Source of the DNA: Roseiarcus sp963820795 | Lineage (GTDB): Bacteria; Pseudomonadota; Alphaproteobacteria; Rhizobiales; Beijerinckiaceae | Reading direction: 5' to 3' | NCBI GenBank assembly: GCA_963820795.1 | Contig: CAWGBJ010000025.1 | Coordinates: forward strand, 8,359-72,358 | Length of the DNA: 64,000 nucleotides | Shown here: one piece after another, positions 33,799 to 42,575 of the stretch | Layout of the letters: every line of letters starts with the position of its first letter | How positions within the stretch are numbered: position 1 is the first letter of the stretch | Notes under the pieces: generated by a model | The model's database searches: none | Told to the model about the DNA's origin: nothing | The model's input: the letters and a program-made list of their open reading frames with translations, nothing else | Program-made: the position numbers and the translations under genes

Positions 33799-36497
33799 TG
33801 CGCGGCGCCCAGCTCGGCGGGCTTCGCCTGGGCGCCGGGCAGTCGGATGACGAGGCGGGTCCCGCGACGCTTGACCGCCGGACTTTGCGCCGCGATCGTT
33901 CCGCCCATCGCCTCGATCAGGCCGCGGCAGATCGAGAGTCCGAGCCCGGTGCCGGGCTTGCGCCCGTCGGCGCGGCCGCCGCGATAGAACTTCTCGAAGA
34001 TCCGATCGAGGTCGGTGGACTTCACCCCCGGCCCTTCGTCGGTGACCGTGAGGACGACCTCATCGCCCTCCTTGCGCGCATGGATGGTCGCGCCGCTGTC
34101 GGCCGCGTATTTGTGGGCGTTGTCGAGCAGGTTGAACAGAACCTGCTCCAGCAGCTTGCCGTCGCCGCGGACGAAGGGCAGATCGGGCGCGAGGCTCACG
34201 CGCACCGGCTGGCGGGGGAACGCTTTGCGGCTGCGATCCGCCGCGCCTTGGACGGCGTCGGCGACGTCGATGAGATCCCGGTTGACCTTGAGGCCGCCCG
34301 CCTCGATCCTCGACATGTCGAGAAGGTTGGCGACGAAACGCGAGAGCCGCGCCGTCTCCTCCTCGATCGAGGCCAGGAGCTCGAGCCGCTCCGCCGCGCT
34401 CATCCTGTCGCCAAGCGTGCGCAGCGACGTCGCCGCGCCGGCGATTGTCGACAAGGGCGTCCTCAGATCGTGAGAAAGCGAGGCGAGCAGCGCGTCACGC
34501 ACCTTCTCGTTTTCCTCCATCGACGCCGCCTTCACCGCCTCGCGGGCAAGCAGCGCCCGGTCGAGGGCAATGGCGGTCTGGTCGAGGATCGCGGTCAGCG
34601 CCCGCTCGTGCTCGGCGCTGATTGCTTCGTCTCCCGCGTGGTGTTCGAAGCCGCAGACGGCGATCGGCCCGCGCGCCGCGACCAGCGGACGGAACTGGAA
34701 GCCGATGCTCGGCAGCGTGCCGGTCGCCCATCCGGCCGGCTCCTTCTTCTGGTAGGCCCAGCGCGCGGCGCTCATCGCGGCGGCGTCGAGCTGGACGTCG
34801 GGCGGCCAGGCGGCCCGGATCTGCAGGTCGTCGCCTTCCGCGACGAGAAGAACGGCTCGTCCGCCGAAGGTCGCGTGCATATGCGCCGCCGCCGCCCAAA
34901 GCACGTCGTCGGCGCTGGAGGCGCCGGAAAGCTTGCGCGAGAAGTCATAGAGCGACTGGGTGACCTCGGCGCTTTTGATCACGCTTTCCCGCTGGTCGCG
35001 CACCCGTCCGGTCAGCGAACCCGTCAGCACCGCGACAGCGAGAAAGATGAGAAGCGCAAACAATTCCTGTGGCTGCGCCACGGTGAAGGTGTAGATCGGC
35101 GGGATGAAAAAGAAATTGTAGGCGGCGAACGAGGCGAACGAGGCGATCACCGCCGCGCGCGTGCCGAAGCGGAAGCCGCTGAACAGCACCGCGGCAAGAA
35201 AGAGCATCGACAGGTTCGGAAGCCGTATGACCTCGGTGAGGCCCGCGCCGACCGCGACCGCGACGGCGACGGCGAAAAGCGCCGCCGCCGTCTCGACGCC
35301 CAGTCCCTTCGGATTGAGCTTCCATGCCGGCCAGGAAAAGAGCCGGCGCCGCGCCTCCTCGTGCGGCACGACATGAATCTCGATCGGCCCCGCATGCCGC
35401 AAAAGCTCGTCCGGAAGCGACCGGCCGAGGAGACGCGCCCACAGTCCGGCGTGCGACTGGCCGAGCACGATCTGCGTGACGTTCTCGCGCCGCGCGAGGC
35501 GGAGGATCTCGGCCGTATAGTCGTTTCCCTGAAGGCGCGTCGTATCGGCGCCGAGCCGTTCGGCGAGACTGAAGGTCTTGGCGATGCGCGCCTCCTTCCT
35601 GGCGTCGTCGGAGCGGCCCAAGGGCTCGATGGTGACCGCGGTCCAGGCGGCGTTGAAGCTGGTCGCCAGCTGGGCGGCGCGCCGGACGACCCGCTCGGAG
35701 ACCTCGTCCGCGCCGACGCAGGCGAGCAGCCGCTCGGAGGCGGCCCAGGGGCCCTCGATCGCCTTCTCGCGCAGATAGTCGACCATCTGGTCGTCGACCC
35801 GGTCGGCGGTCCGGCGAAGCGCCAGTTCCCGGAGCGCCGTCAGGTTGCCCGGGGTGAAGAAATTCTGCGTCGCGCGGCGCGCCGTCTCGGGCACATAGAC
35901 CTTGCCTTCGTTCAGGCGCTGGATCAGCTCCTCCGGCGTGATGTCGACGAGAACGACGTCGGTCGCCTCCTGCAGGACACGGTCGGGCACGGTCTCGCGC
36001 ACGACGACGCCTGAGATGCGCGAGACGACGTCGGCCAGGCTTTCGAGATGCTGGATGTTGAGCGCGGTCCAGACGTCGATGCCTGCCGCCAGCAGTTCCT
36101 GCACGTCCTGCCAGCGCTTGGGATGCCTGCTTTCGGGGGCGTTGGTGTGGGCGAGTTCGTCGACGACGATAAGCTTCGGCCGGCGCGCCAGCGCCGCGTC
36201 GAGGTCGAACTCGGCGATGGCGCGGCCGCGATATTCGGTCACCCGCCGGGGCAACACCTCGAGCCCTTCGACGAGAGCGCTCGTCTCCGCCCGTCCATGC
36301 GTCTCGACCAGGCCGATGACGACATCGACGCCCTCCTCCTTGAGGCGGCGCGCGCCCTGCAGCATCGCATAGGTCTTGCCGACGCCCGGCGCGGCGCCGA
36401 GAAACACCTTCATCCGACCGGAGGTTTCCCTGCGGAACGCCGCCAGAAGCGCGTCCGGGTCCGGGCGTCCGTTGTCGGGTCGGCTCGATTGGACCAT
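33795..36497 (-). CDS. kdpD: K+-sensing histidine kinase KdpD
   Basis: A 900-residue sensor kinase. The N-terminal KdpD domain has Walker A GAAPGVGKTYAML (about residue 34) and DELAHTNAP, followed by a universal-stress-like domain. Four membrane helices (DUF4118 region, about residues 400-495), a GAF-like segment, the HisKA box SLSHDLRTPLSTI (phospho-His about residue 680) and the HATPase motifs NLLDNAHKYA and GLGLSICRGLIEAMGG complete the protein. Length and order are standard. It follows kdpC after about 100 bp and couples to kdpE. Confidence 0.95.
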   Translation of the reverse strand: MVQSSRPDNGRPDPDALLAAFRRETSGRMKVFLGAAPGVGKTYAMLQGARRLKEEGVDVVIGLVETHGRAETSALVEGLEVLPRRVTEYRGRAIAEFDLDAALARRPKLIVVDELAHTNAPESRHPKRWQDVQELLAAGIDVWTALNIQHLESLADVVSRISGVVVRETVPDRVLQEATDVVLVDITPEELIQRLNEGKVYVPETARRATQNFFTPGNLTALRELALRRTADRVDDQMVDYLREKAIEGPWAASERLLACVGADEVSERVVRRAAQLATSFNAAWTAVTIEPLGRSDDARKEARIAKTFSLAERLGADTTRLQGNDYTAEILRLARRENVTQIVLGQSHAGLWARLLGRSLPDELLRHAGPIEIHVVPHEEARRRLFSWPAWKLNPKGLGVETAAALFAVAVAVAVGAGLTEVIRLPNLSMLFLAAVLFSGFRFGTRAAVIASFASFAAYNFFFIPPIYTFTVAQPQELFALLIFLAVAVLTGSLTGRVRDQRESVIKSAEVTQSLYDFSRKLSGASSADDVLWAAAAHMHATFGGRAVLLVAEGDDLQIRAAWPPDVQLDAAAMSAARWAYQKKEPAGWATGTLPSIGFQFRPLVAARGPIAVCGFEHHAGDEAISAEHERALTAILDQTAIALDRALLAREAVKAASMEENEKVRDALLASLSHDLRTPLSTIAGAATSLRTLGDRMSAAERLELLASIEEETARLSRFVANLLDMSRIEAGGLKVNRDLIDVADAVQGAADRSRKAFPRQPVRVSLAPDLPFVRGDGKLLEQVLFNLLDNAHKYAADSGATIHARKEGDEVVLTVTDEGPGVKSTDLDRIFEKFYRGGRADGRKPGTGLGLSICRGLIEAMGGTIAAQSPAVKRRGTRLVIRLPGAQAKPAELGAAQ

Positions 36498-36598
36498 CTG
36501 GGCTCGTCGTTCGCTACGACGACTTTAACCCATCCAGCGCCAAGTTCAGCCGTAAAATATTGACCCGGGGTTCGCCGATGAGCCCAAGGAAAGGCGCC

Positions 36599-37120
36599 TC
36601 AGATCGACGCCTCGACGAGTTGGCGCACTCGGGCTTCATCAAGGCCGCGCGCCTTGGCGACCGTGCCGACCTGCGCAAGCGCCGTCTCAGGCGAGACGTC
36701 GGGATCGAGGCCGGAGGCCGATGTCGTCACCGCATCGGCAGGGACGGGGCCGGAGCGGCCCGCGGCGCGCCACGCCTCGACCGAGGCCTTCACCCGATCG
36801 ACGAGCTTCTGCGACGTCGGACCGAGATTGGAGCCGGACGAATTGGCCGCATTATACGGCGCATCGATTGTCTTGGTCGCGTCGTTGGGGTCGGTGTCGG
36901 TGGTCGCGGACGGGCGCGGATGGAAATAGCGGTCGCTCTTGAAGTTCTGCCCGATCAGCGCCGAGCCGATGACGGCGCCGCCCTTCTCGATCAGGCTGCC
37001 GTTGGCCTGAGCCGGGAAGGCGATCTGCGCGATCCCGGTCACGGCGAGCGGATAGAGGAGCCCGGTCAGCGCCGAAAACAGGAAGAGCAGCACAACCGCG
37101 GGGCGCAGATGTTGGAGCAT
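36599..37120 (-). CDS. kdpC: K+-transporting ATPase subunit C
   Basis: A 173-residue single-span protein. The N-terminal helix (VVLLFLFSALTGLLYPL) is followed by a periplasmic part with GSALIGQNF, YFHPRPSAT, SSGSNLGPTS and the C-terminal LDPDVSPETALAQV. It stabilises the KdpAB complex and nucleotide binding. It starts 19 bp after the kdpB stop. Confidence 0.95.
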   Translation of the reverse strand: MLQHLRPAVVLLFLFSALTGLLYPLAVTGIAQIAFPAQANGSLIEKGGAVIGSALIGQNFKSDRYFHPRPSATTDTDPNDATKTIDAPYNAANSSGSNLGPTSQKLVDRVKASVEAWRAAGRSGPVPADAVTTSASGLDPDVSPETALAQVGTVAKARGLDEARVRQLVEASI

Positions 37121-37139
37121 GGAATTGGCCTCCCGGCGT

Positions 37140-39195
37140 TCAGGCGAGGTGCAGCGCGGCGACGACGAGGTCGATCGCCTTGATGCCGATGAAGGGCAGG
37201 ATGAGCCCGCCGAGGCCGTAAACGAGCAGATTTCGCCGCAGCAGCGCCGCCGCGCCGACCGGCCGGTAGGCGACGCCTTTCAGCGCCAGCGGGATCAGCG
37301 CGATGATGATCAGCGCGTTGAAGATGACCGCCGACAGAATCGCCGATTGCGAGGACGCCAGCCGCATCACGTTGAGCGCCCCGAGCGCCGGATAGGTGAC
37401 CACGAACATGGCCGGCAGGATGGCGAAATATTTGGCAACGTCGTTGGCGATCGAGAAGGTCGTCAGCGAGCCGCGGGTCATGAGGAGCTGCTTGCCGATC
37501 TCGACGATCTCGATGAGCTTGGTCGGATTGGAATCGAGGTCGACCATATTGCCGGCTTCGCGCGCCGCCTGGGTGCCGGTCTGCATCGCGACGCCGACGT
37601 CGGCCTGGGCGAGCGCCGGCGCGTCGTTGGTGCCGTCGCCGCACATGGCGATCAGACGGCCGCCGAACTGCTCCTTGCGGATGTAGACGAGCTTGTCCTC
37701 CGGCGTCGCCTCGGCGAGAAAGTCGTCGACGCCGGCTTCGGAAGCGATCGCGGCGGCGGTGGTGGGATTGTCGCCCGTCACCATGACGGTGCGGATGCCC
37801 ATCGCCCGCAGCGCTGCGAAACGCTCCTTGATGCCCGGTTTAACGACATCCTTCAGGTGCACGACGCCGAGCAGCCTGCCCGAATCGGCAACCGCGAGCG
37901 GCGTGCCGCCCGACATCGCGACCCGCTCGACCGCCTGCCGGAACTCCAGCTGAGTTTTGTCGAGCGGCATTTTCAAATAGCGCAGTATGGAGTTCGACTG
38001 CGCCCTTGCGGACCGCGCGGCCGGCGAGGTCGACGCCCGAAATGCGCGTCTGGGCGCTGAAGGGAATGACGGTCGTACGAGCCGGATCAAGCGTCGGCTC
38101 GGCGAGACGGTACTCGCCCTTGGCAAGCGCGACGATCGAGCGGCCTTCCGGCGTCTCGTCCGAGAGACTGGAAGCGAGCGCCGCCGCCGCGAGATCCTCG
38201 ATCGGGGCCCCGCGCACCGGCAAGAACTCGGTCGCCATGCGATTGCCGAAGGTGATCGTGCCGGTCTTGTCGAGCAGAAGCGTGTCGACGTCGCCTGCCG
38301 CTTCGACCGAACGGCCGGAAGTTGCGATCACGTTGAAGCGGATCAGCCGATCCATGCCGGCGATGCCGATCGCCGACAGGAGGCCGCCGATCGTCGTCGG
38401 AATGAGGCAGACGAGAAGCGCGATCAGCACGGTCGCCGACAAATCGGTCCCCGAATATCTGGCGATCGGCCATAACGTGACGCAGACGATCAGGAAGATG
38501 ATGGTCAGGCCTGACAGCAGAATGGAGAGCGCCAGTTCGTTCGGCGTCTTCTGCCGTTCGGCCCCCTCGACCAGCGCGATCATGCGATCGATGAAGGTCG
38601 AGCCGGGCGCGGCGGTGATCCTGACCTTGATGAAGTCGGAGAGGACGGTCGTACCGCCGGTGACCGCCGAGCGGTCGCCGCCGGCTTCGCGAATGACCGG
38701 CGCGGATTCGCCGGTGATCGCCGATTCATTGACCGATGCAACGCCCTCGATGATTTCGCCATCGCTGGGGATGATCTCCCCCGCTTGGACGAGAACGACG
38801 TCGCCCAGACGGAGATCGAGAGCGTTGACGCCCTCGACGAGGCCGGCGAGGTCATCCGGATCGATGTAGCGCTTTGCGGGTGTGTCGCTGCGGGTGCGGC
38901 GCAGAGCGTCGGCCTGCGCTTTGCCGCGGCCCTCGGCGACGGCCTCGGCGAAATTGGCGAACAGCACCGTGAACCAGAGCCAGGCGGCGATCTGGCCGGA
39001 GAACGCCGCAGTGCCGTTATGCGTGACGAGATCGCGGATGAAAAGCACCGTCACCAGAGCCGAGACGACTTCGGTCACGAAGATGACAGGGTTCTTGGCG
39101 AGACCCCGCGGATCCAGCTTGCGCACGGCATCGACCGCGGCGGCGCCGAGGATCCTGCCGTCGAACAGGCCTTGGGGTTGAGGTTTGGAGGCCAT
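37140..39195 (-). pseudogene. kdpB: K+-transporting ATPase subunit B, split by a 1-base insertion
   Basis: This is the P-type ATPase subunit of KdpFABC, but the frame is lost in the middle. Codons from ATG 39195 encode the N-terminal helices, the actuator motif (ITGESAPV) and the phosphorylation site DKTGTITFGNR, up to GRAVRKGAVE. The remainder resumes one frame over as SILRYL, and continues with GGTPLAV, MVTGDNPTTA, GDGTNDAPALAQADVG and the C-terminal helices to the stop at 37140. An extra base near 37992 explains it: dropping one base gives 684 residues, the normal KdpB length. Everything else is conserved, so an indel error or very recent mutation is more likely than long decay. Confidence 0.88.
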
Positions 39196-39211
39196 TGGAG
39201 CGCGTCTCCGA

Positions 39212-40921
39212 TCAGAAGGTCTTGCCGTTGAGCATCAGGAAGTGCTCGACCACCGGCCCGAGCGACAGGGCCGGGAAATATTGCAGGAGGTAGAGAATGA
39301 CGATGACGCCAACCAGCAAGCCGACGAACAGCGGCCCGTCGGTCGGGAAGGTGCCGGCGGAGGCCGGAACCTTCTTCTTCGCCGCCAGCGAGCCGGCGAG
39401 CGCCAGCACCGGGATGACGTAAGCGAAACGCCCGAGCAGCATCGCAATGCCCAATGTCGAGTTGAACCAGAGCGTGTTGCCGTTCAACCCGGCGAAGGCC
39501 GAGCCGTTGTTGGCGTTGGCCGAAGCGTACGCGTAGAGTATCTCGGAAAGCCCGTGCGGGCCGTTGTTGTTCAGACTGTCGAGCGCTAACTGGAGGAGGA
39601 CGGAAGCGCCCGTGAAGCCAAGAACAATGAGCGGGTAGATGAGGACCGCCAGCATCGCGAACTTCATCTCGCGCCCCTCGATCTTCTTGCCGAGATATTC
39701 GGGCGTGCGTCCGACCATGAGCCCAGCGACGAACACGGCGATGATCGCAACGACGAGGAAGCCGTAAAGCCCAGCGCCGACGCCGCCCGGCCAGATGCAA
39801 CCGGCCAGAAGGTTGAACATCGGCACCATCCCGCCCAGAGGGGTCAGCGAATCGTGCATCGTGTTGACCGAACCCGTGCTGGTGCCGGACGTGGCCGTCG
39901 CGTAGAGAACCGACATCGCCTGACCGTTGCGGACCTCCTTGCCCTCGAGGTTGCCCGCGGACGGGTCGACGCCTTGGGCTGTCAAGATCGGATTTCCCGC
40001 CGTCTCCGACCAGTAGGCGACGCCGACGCCGACGATGAAAAAGACCGCCATCGCCGCCAAGATCGCCCTGCCCTGGCGCATGTCCCCGACCACGCGACCG
40101 AACGCGAGTACGGAGGTTACGGGGATCAGCAGCAGCGCCCAGATTTCCAGGATGTTGGTCCAGGCGTTGGGATTTTCGAACGGGTGCGCCGCGTTGGCGT
40201 TGAAGAAGCCGCCGCCGTTGGTGCCGAGTTCCTTGATGATCTCCTGACTCGCCACCGGGCCGATGGAAATGACCTGCTTGGCGCCTTCGAGCGTCGTCGC
40301 ATCGACGGCGCCGGCAAGCGTCTGCGGCATGCCCAAGCCGACAAAGACCAGCGCGCCGACAAACGAGATCGGCAGAAGGATGTAGAGAGAGATGCGGGTC
40401 ACGTCGACCCAGAAGTTGCCGACCGTCGCCGCTGACGAACGCGCAAATCCGCGCACAAGCGCGAAGGCCATCGCGAGACCCGTCGCCGCCGACAGGAAGT
40501 TGTGCACCGTGAGACCGAGCATCTGGGTGAGATGGCTCATGGTGGTCTCGCCGCCGTAGTTCTGCCAGTTGGTGTTGGTGATGAAGCTCGCCGACGTATT
40601 GAACGCCAGATCGGGCGCGACCGCGTCGAAGCCGCGCGGGTTGAGCGGCAGAACATTCTGCAGCCGCTGCAGCGCGTAGAGCGACAGGAAGCCGGCGACG
40701 GAAAAGACAATCATCGCAATCGTGTAGGCGTACCAGTCCTGTTCGCGCGCCGGATCGACGCCCGCCAGGCGATAGAACCCGCGTTCGATCGGACCAAGCG
40801 CCGGGCTCAGAAAGGTCCGTTCGCCGGAGTAAACGCGCGCCACAAAGGCGCTCAATGGCATGGAGCACGCCACGACGGCGGCGAGCACCAAAATGATCTG
40901 CGACCAGCCGACAAGCGTCAT
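39212..40921 (-). CDS. kdpA: K+-transporting ATPase subunit A
   Basis: A 569-residue membrane subunit that forms the K+ selectivity filter. All four filter-loop regions can be seen: TNTNWQNYGGETTMS, ELGTNGGGFFNANAAHPFEN, ATSGTSTGSVNTMHDSLTPL and ANANNGSAFAGLNGN. About ten membrane helices are present. It starts 18 bp after the kdpF stop and ends 16 bp before kdpB, in one leftward operon. Confidence 0.96.
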   Translation of the reverse strand: MTLVGWSQIILVLAAVVACSMPLSAFVARVYSGERTFLSPALGPIERGFYRLAGVDPAREQDWYAYTIAMIVFSVAGFLSLYALQRLQNVLPLNPRGFDAVAPDLAFNTSASFITNTNWQNYGGETTMSHLTQMLGLTVHNFLSAATGLAMAFALVRGFARSSAATVGNFWVDVTRISLYILLPISFVGALVFVGLGMPQTLAGAVDATTLEGAKQVISIGPVASQEIIKELGTNGGGFFNANAAHPFENPNAWTNILEIWALLLIPVTSVLAFGRVVGDMRQGRAILAAMAVFFIVGVGVAYWSETAGNPILTAQGVDPSAGNLEGKEVRNGQAMSVLYATATSGTSTGSVNTMHDSLTPLGGMVPMFNLLAGCIWPGGVGAGLYGFLVVAIIAVFVAGLMVGRTPEYLGKKIEGREMKFAMLAVLIYPLIVLGFTGASVLLQLALDSLNNNGPHGLSEILYAYASANANNGSAFAGLNGNTLWFNSTLGIAMLLGRFAYVIPVLALAGSLAAKKKVPASAGTFPTDGPLFVGLLVGVIVILYLLQYFPALSLGPVVEHFLMLNGKTF

Positions 40922-40939
40922 CGCGTCAGTCCTCGAACT

Positions 40940-41026
40940 TCAGAACTTTTCGGGTCGAATGAGGGTGTAGAGAAGGTAAAGGCCGAGGCAGACGCCGACA
41001 GCCAGTCCAACGATCGGTTCGCTCAT
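40940..41026 (-). CDS. kdpF: K+-transporting ATPase small subunit F
   Basis: A 28-residue single membrane helix (MSEPIVGLAVGVCLGLYLLY, then TLIRPEKF). The C-terminal LIRPEKF is the KdpF signature. It stabilises the Kdp complex. It lies between a second tiny membrane ORF and kdpA, with GAGGGGCACGAG before the ATG. It is below normal gene-calling size. Confidence 0.9.
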   Translation of the reverse strand: MSEPIVGLAVGVCLGLYLLYTLIRPEKF

Positions 41027-41036
41027 CTCGTGCCCC

Positions 41037-41120
41037 TCAAAGTCGCTGCAAGGCTGCAGCGTAGAGACCCATCAGAGCGATGACCCCAAAGCCGAGCGCC
41101 ACGAATGCGAAATCGAGCAT
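41037..41120 (-). CDS. small membrane peptide upstream of kdpF
   Basis: A 27-residue hydrophobic peptide (MLDFAFVALGFGVIALMGLY then AAALQRL) starting at ATG 41120, directly after a strong ribosome site (GAGGAGGCGATC). It ends 10 bp before the kdpF start codon, so it is the first translated gene of the kdp operon. The composition fits one membrane helix with an N-terminal acid and a C-terminal arginine. Function unknown; a second KdpF-like stabiliser or regulatory peptide is an inference. Confidence 0.72.
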   Translation of the reverse strand: MLDFAFVALGFGVIALMGLYAAALQRL

Positions 41121-41494
41121 GATCGCCTCCTCAGGCGACCGTCCTAGGCTCCCTGGGCGTTAAATATCGATGGCGATTCGCTGCCGGCGCGTAAGGATTT
41201 CGTAAGGGCCCGCACCTCCCTATGACGGCGGGGCGGGCAATGTTAGGAGAGGCGCTTCGATGGGCCGCGCCTCTTTGCGCATAACGAGCCCGTTAAAAGA
41301 GGATCCCGCAATACCTTTCTCCAGTCTTCGCGGTATTCGCTGATGCCCTGCCGCTCGCCCATGTGCTAGCAGGAGTGGGACGCAAAATGCCGCGGCGAGC
41401 AAGCTTTCTTGCGAAGCGTCGCTGCGCGCGGGGGCTCGACATCCCTCGTCTGCACGGGCTCTTGCTCCTGCCTCAACTCTTAGGAGATCCGATC
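41121..41494. other. 374-bp divergent control region between kdp operon and PPIase-like lipoprotein gene
   Basis: Contains the direct repeat at 41190-41207 and a purine-rich AGGAG at 41482-41486 ahead of the rightward TTG start. The frame of the rightward gene is open back to 41363 but has no ribosome site or conserved features there. No RNA gene or terminator seen. Confidence 0.5.
41190..41207 (-). promoter_or_regulatory. candidate KdpE-binding direct repeat
   Basis: CGTAAGG occurs at 41190-41196 and again at 41201-41207, exactly 11 bp apart. Read in the direction of kdp this is CCTTACG-N4-CCTTACG. OmpR-family regulators such as KdpE bind direct repeats with about 11-bp period, and this one lies 70-87 bp before the first kdp start. 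Function is inferred from position and spacing. Confidence 0.5.
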
Positions 41495-42484
41495 TTGTTG
41501 CATATCTCGGGAATCTCACGGCGCGCCTGCCGGGCCACCGCCATGATATGCGCCCTGGCCGCCGCGATCGCGCTCGCCGGCTGCGGCAAGAGAGAGGAAC
41601 AGGCCGCCGTCGTCGGACAGGTCATCGCGCATGTCGGGCCTGACGACGTGACGCAGCAGGAGGTCGACAACGAACTTCGCCTTGCGGGGGTGCCTGCCGA
41701 CAAGCGCAGCGACGAGGTGGTCAAGGCGGCGCTGGGCCGGGTCATCGAACGGAAGTATCTTGCCCAGCAGGCCCGGGCCGCCAAGCTCGATCGCGAGCCG
41801 ACCGTTCATCTCGACATTTTGCGCGCGGACGAGCAGATTCTCGCCGGCGCCTTCGTGCAGCGCGATCTGGCGAACAAGGTGAGCGCCATCTCCCAGAGCG
41901 AGGTGGACGGCTATATCCAGGCTCATCCCGATCAGTTCGAGAAGCGCCAGCTGTACCAGATCGAACAGGTCTCCATCGCACCGCAAAAGGACATGGAGTC
42001 GCTGGCTGCTGCGACCAAGAACTTCAAGACGCTCGATCAGATCCAGGGAGAGCTCAACCAGCTCAACATCAGGTTCGAGCGCGGCACGGCCACGCTGGAC
42101 GGCGCGACCATTCCGCCTGAGATGCGTAAGGCGCTGGAGGCGAGAAAGCCTGACGACATCTTCTTCATTCGTTCGCCGAGGGCGGCCAGTTTCTTCAAGG
42201 TCCTTTCGGTGGACAGCAAGCCGCTGAGCGGGCCGGAAGCGGATCAGTTCGCCAAACGGGAACTTCGCACCGATCTGGCCAAGAAGACCGCGACGGACGC
42301 CTATAACGGCGCATTGGGGAGCGCCAAATACGAGGGCGACTACGCGCGCATCATGGCGAACCCTCCGCCGAAGACGCCGGTCGCCGGAGAGACACAGACA
42401 GGAGAGACGCCGGGCACAGAGAAGCCCGGCGAGGCGCCGGCCGGGGAGAAATCAGGCAGCGAGAAGGAAGCGCCGAAGCAGTAG
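41495..42484 (+). CDS. PpiC/EpsD-like peptidyl-prolyl isomerase lipoprotein
   Basis: A 329-residue lipoprotein-type protein: basic N-terminus, hydrophobic segment and lipobox LAGC (Cys about residue 33). A SurA/EpsD-like chaperone helix bundle follows (VTQQEVDNELRLAGVP through IERKYLAQQARAAKL), then a parvulin-like region. The C-terminal 40 residues are Pro/Gly/Glu repeats (GETQTGETPGTEKPGEAP). EpsD proteins usually sit in exopolysaccharide clusters, but none is here. I chose TTG 41495 for its AGGAG at 41482 and short n-region; ATG 41543 is another option. Confidence 0.7.
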   Translation: MLHISGISRRACRATAMICALAAAIALAGCGKREEQAAVVGQVIAHVGPDDVTQQEVDNELRLAGVPADKRSDEVVKAALGRVIERKYLAQQARAAKLDREPTVHLDILRADEQILAGAFVQRDLANKVSAISQSEVDGYIQAHPDQFEKRQLYQIEQVSIAPQKDMESLAAATKNFKTLDQIQGELNQLNIRFERGTATLDGATIPPEMRKALEARKPDDIFFIRSPRAASFFKVLSVDSKPLSGPEADQFAKRELRTDLAKKTATDAYNGALGSAKYEGDYARIMANPPPKTPVAGETQTGETPGTEKPGEAPAGEKSGSEKEAPKQ

Positions 42485-42575
42485 ACCCGGAAAGGAGCGT
42501 CCGCCGGCTTCGACGGCGCAACCGGTCAGCGCCGGCGAGCCTCCCTCACGGGATCCCTGCCACGGTCGGGCTTTC

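Noticed and set aside
33798..36014. 738-codon open frame antisense to kdpD
   Set aside because: Same GC-driven shadow. KdpD motifs are unmistakable on the other strand.
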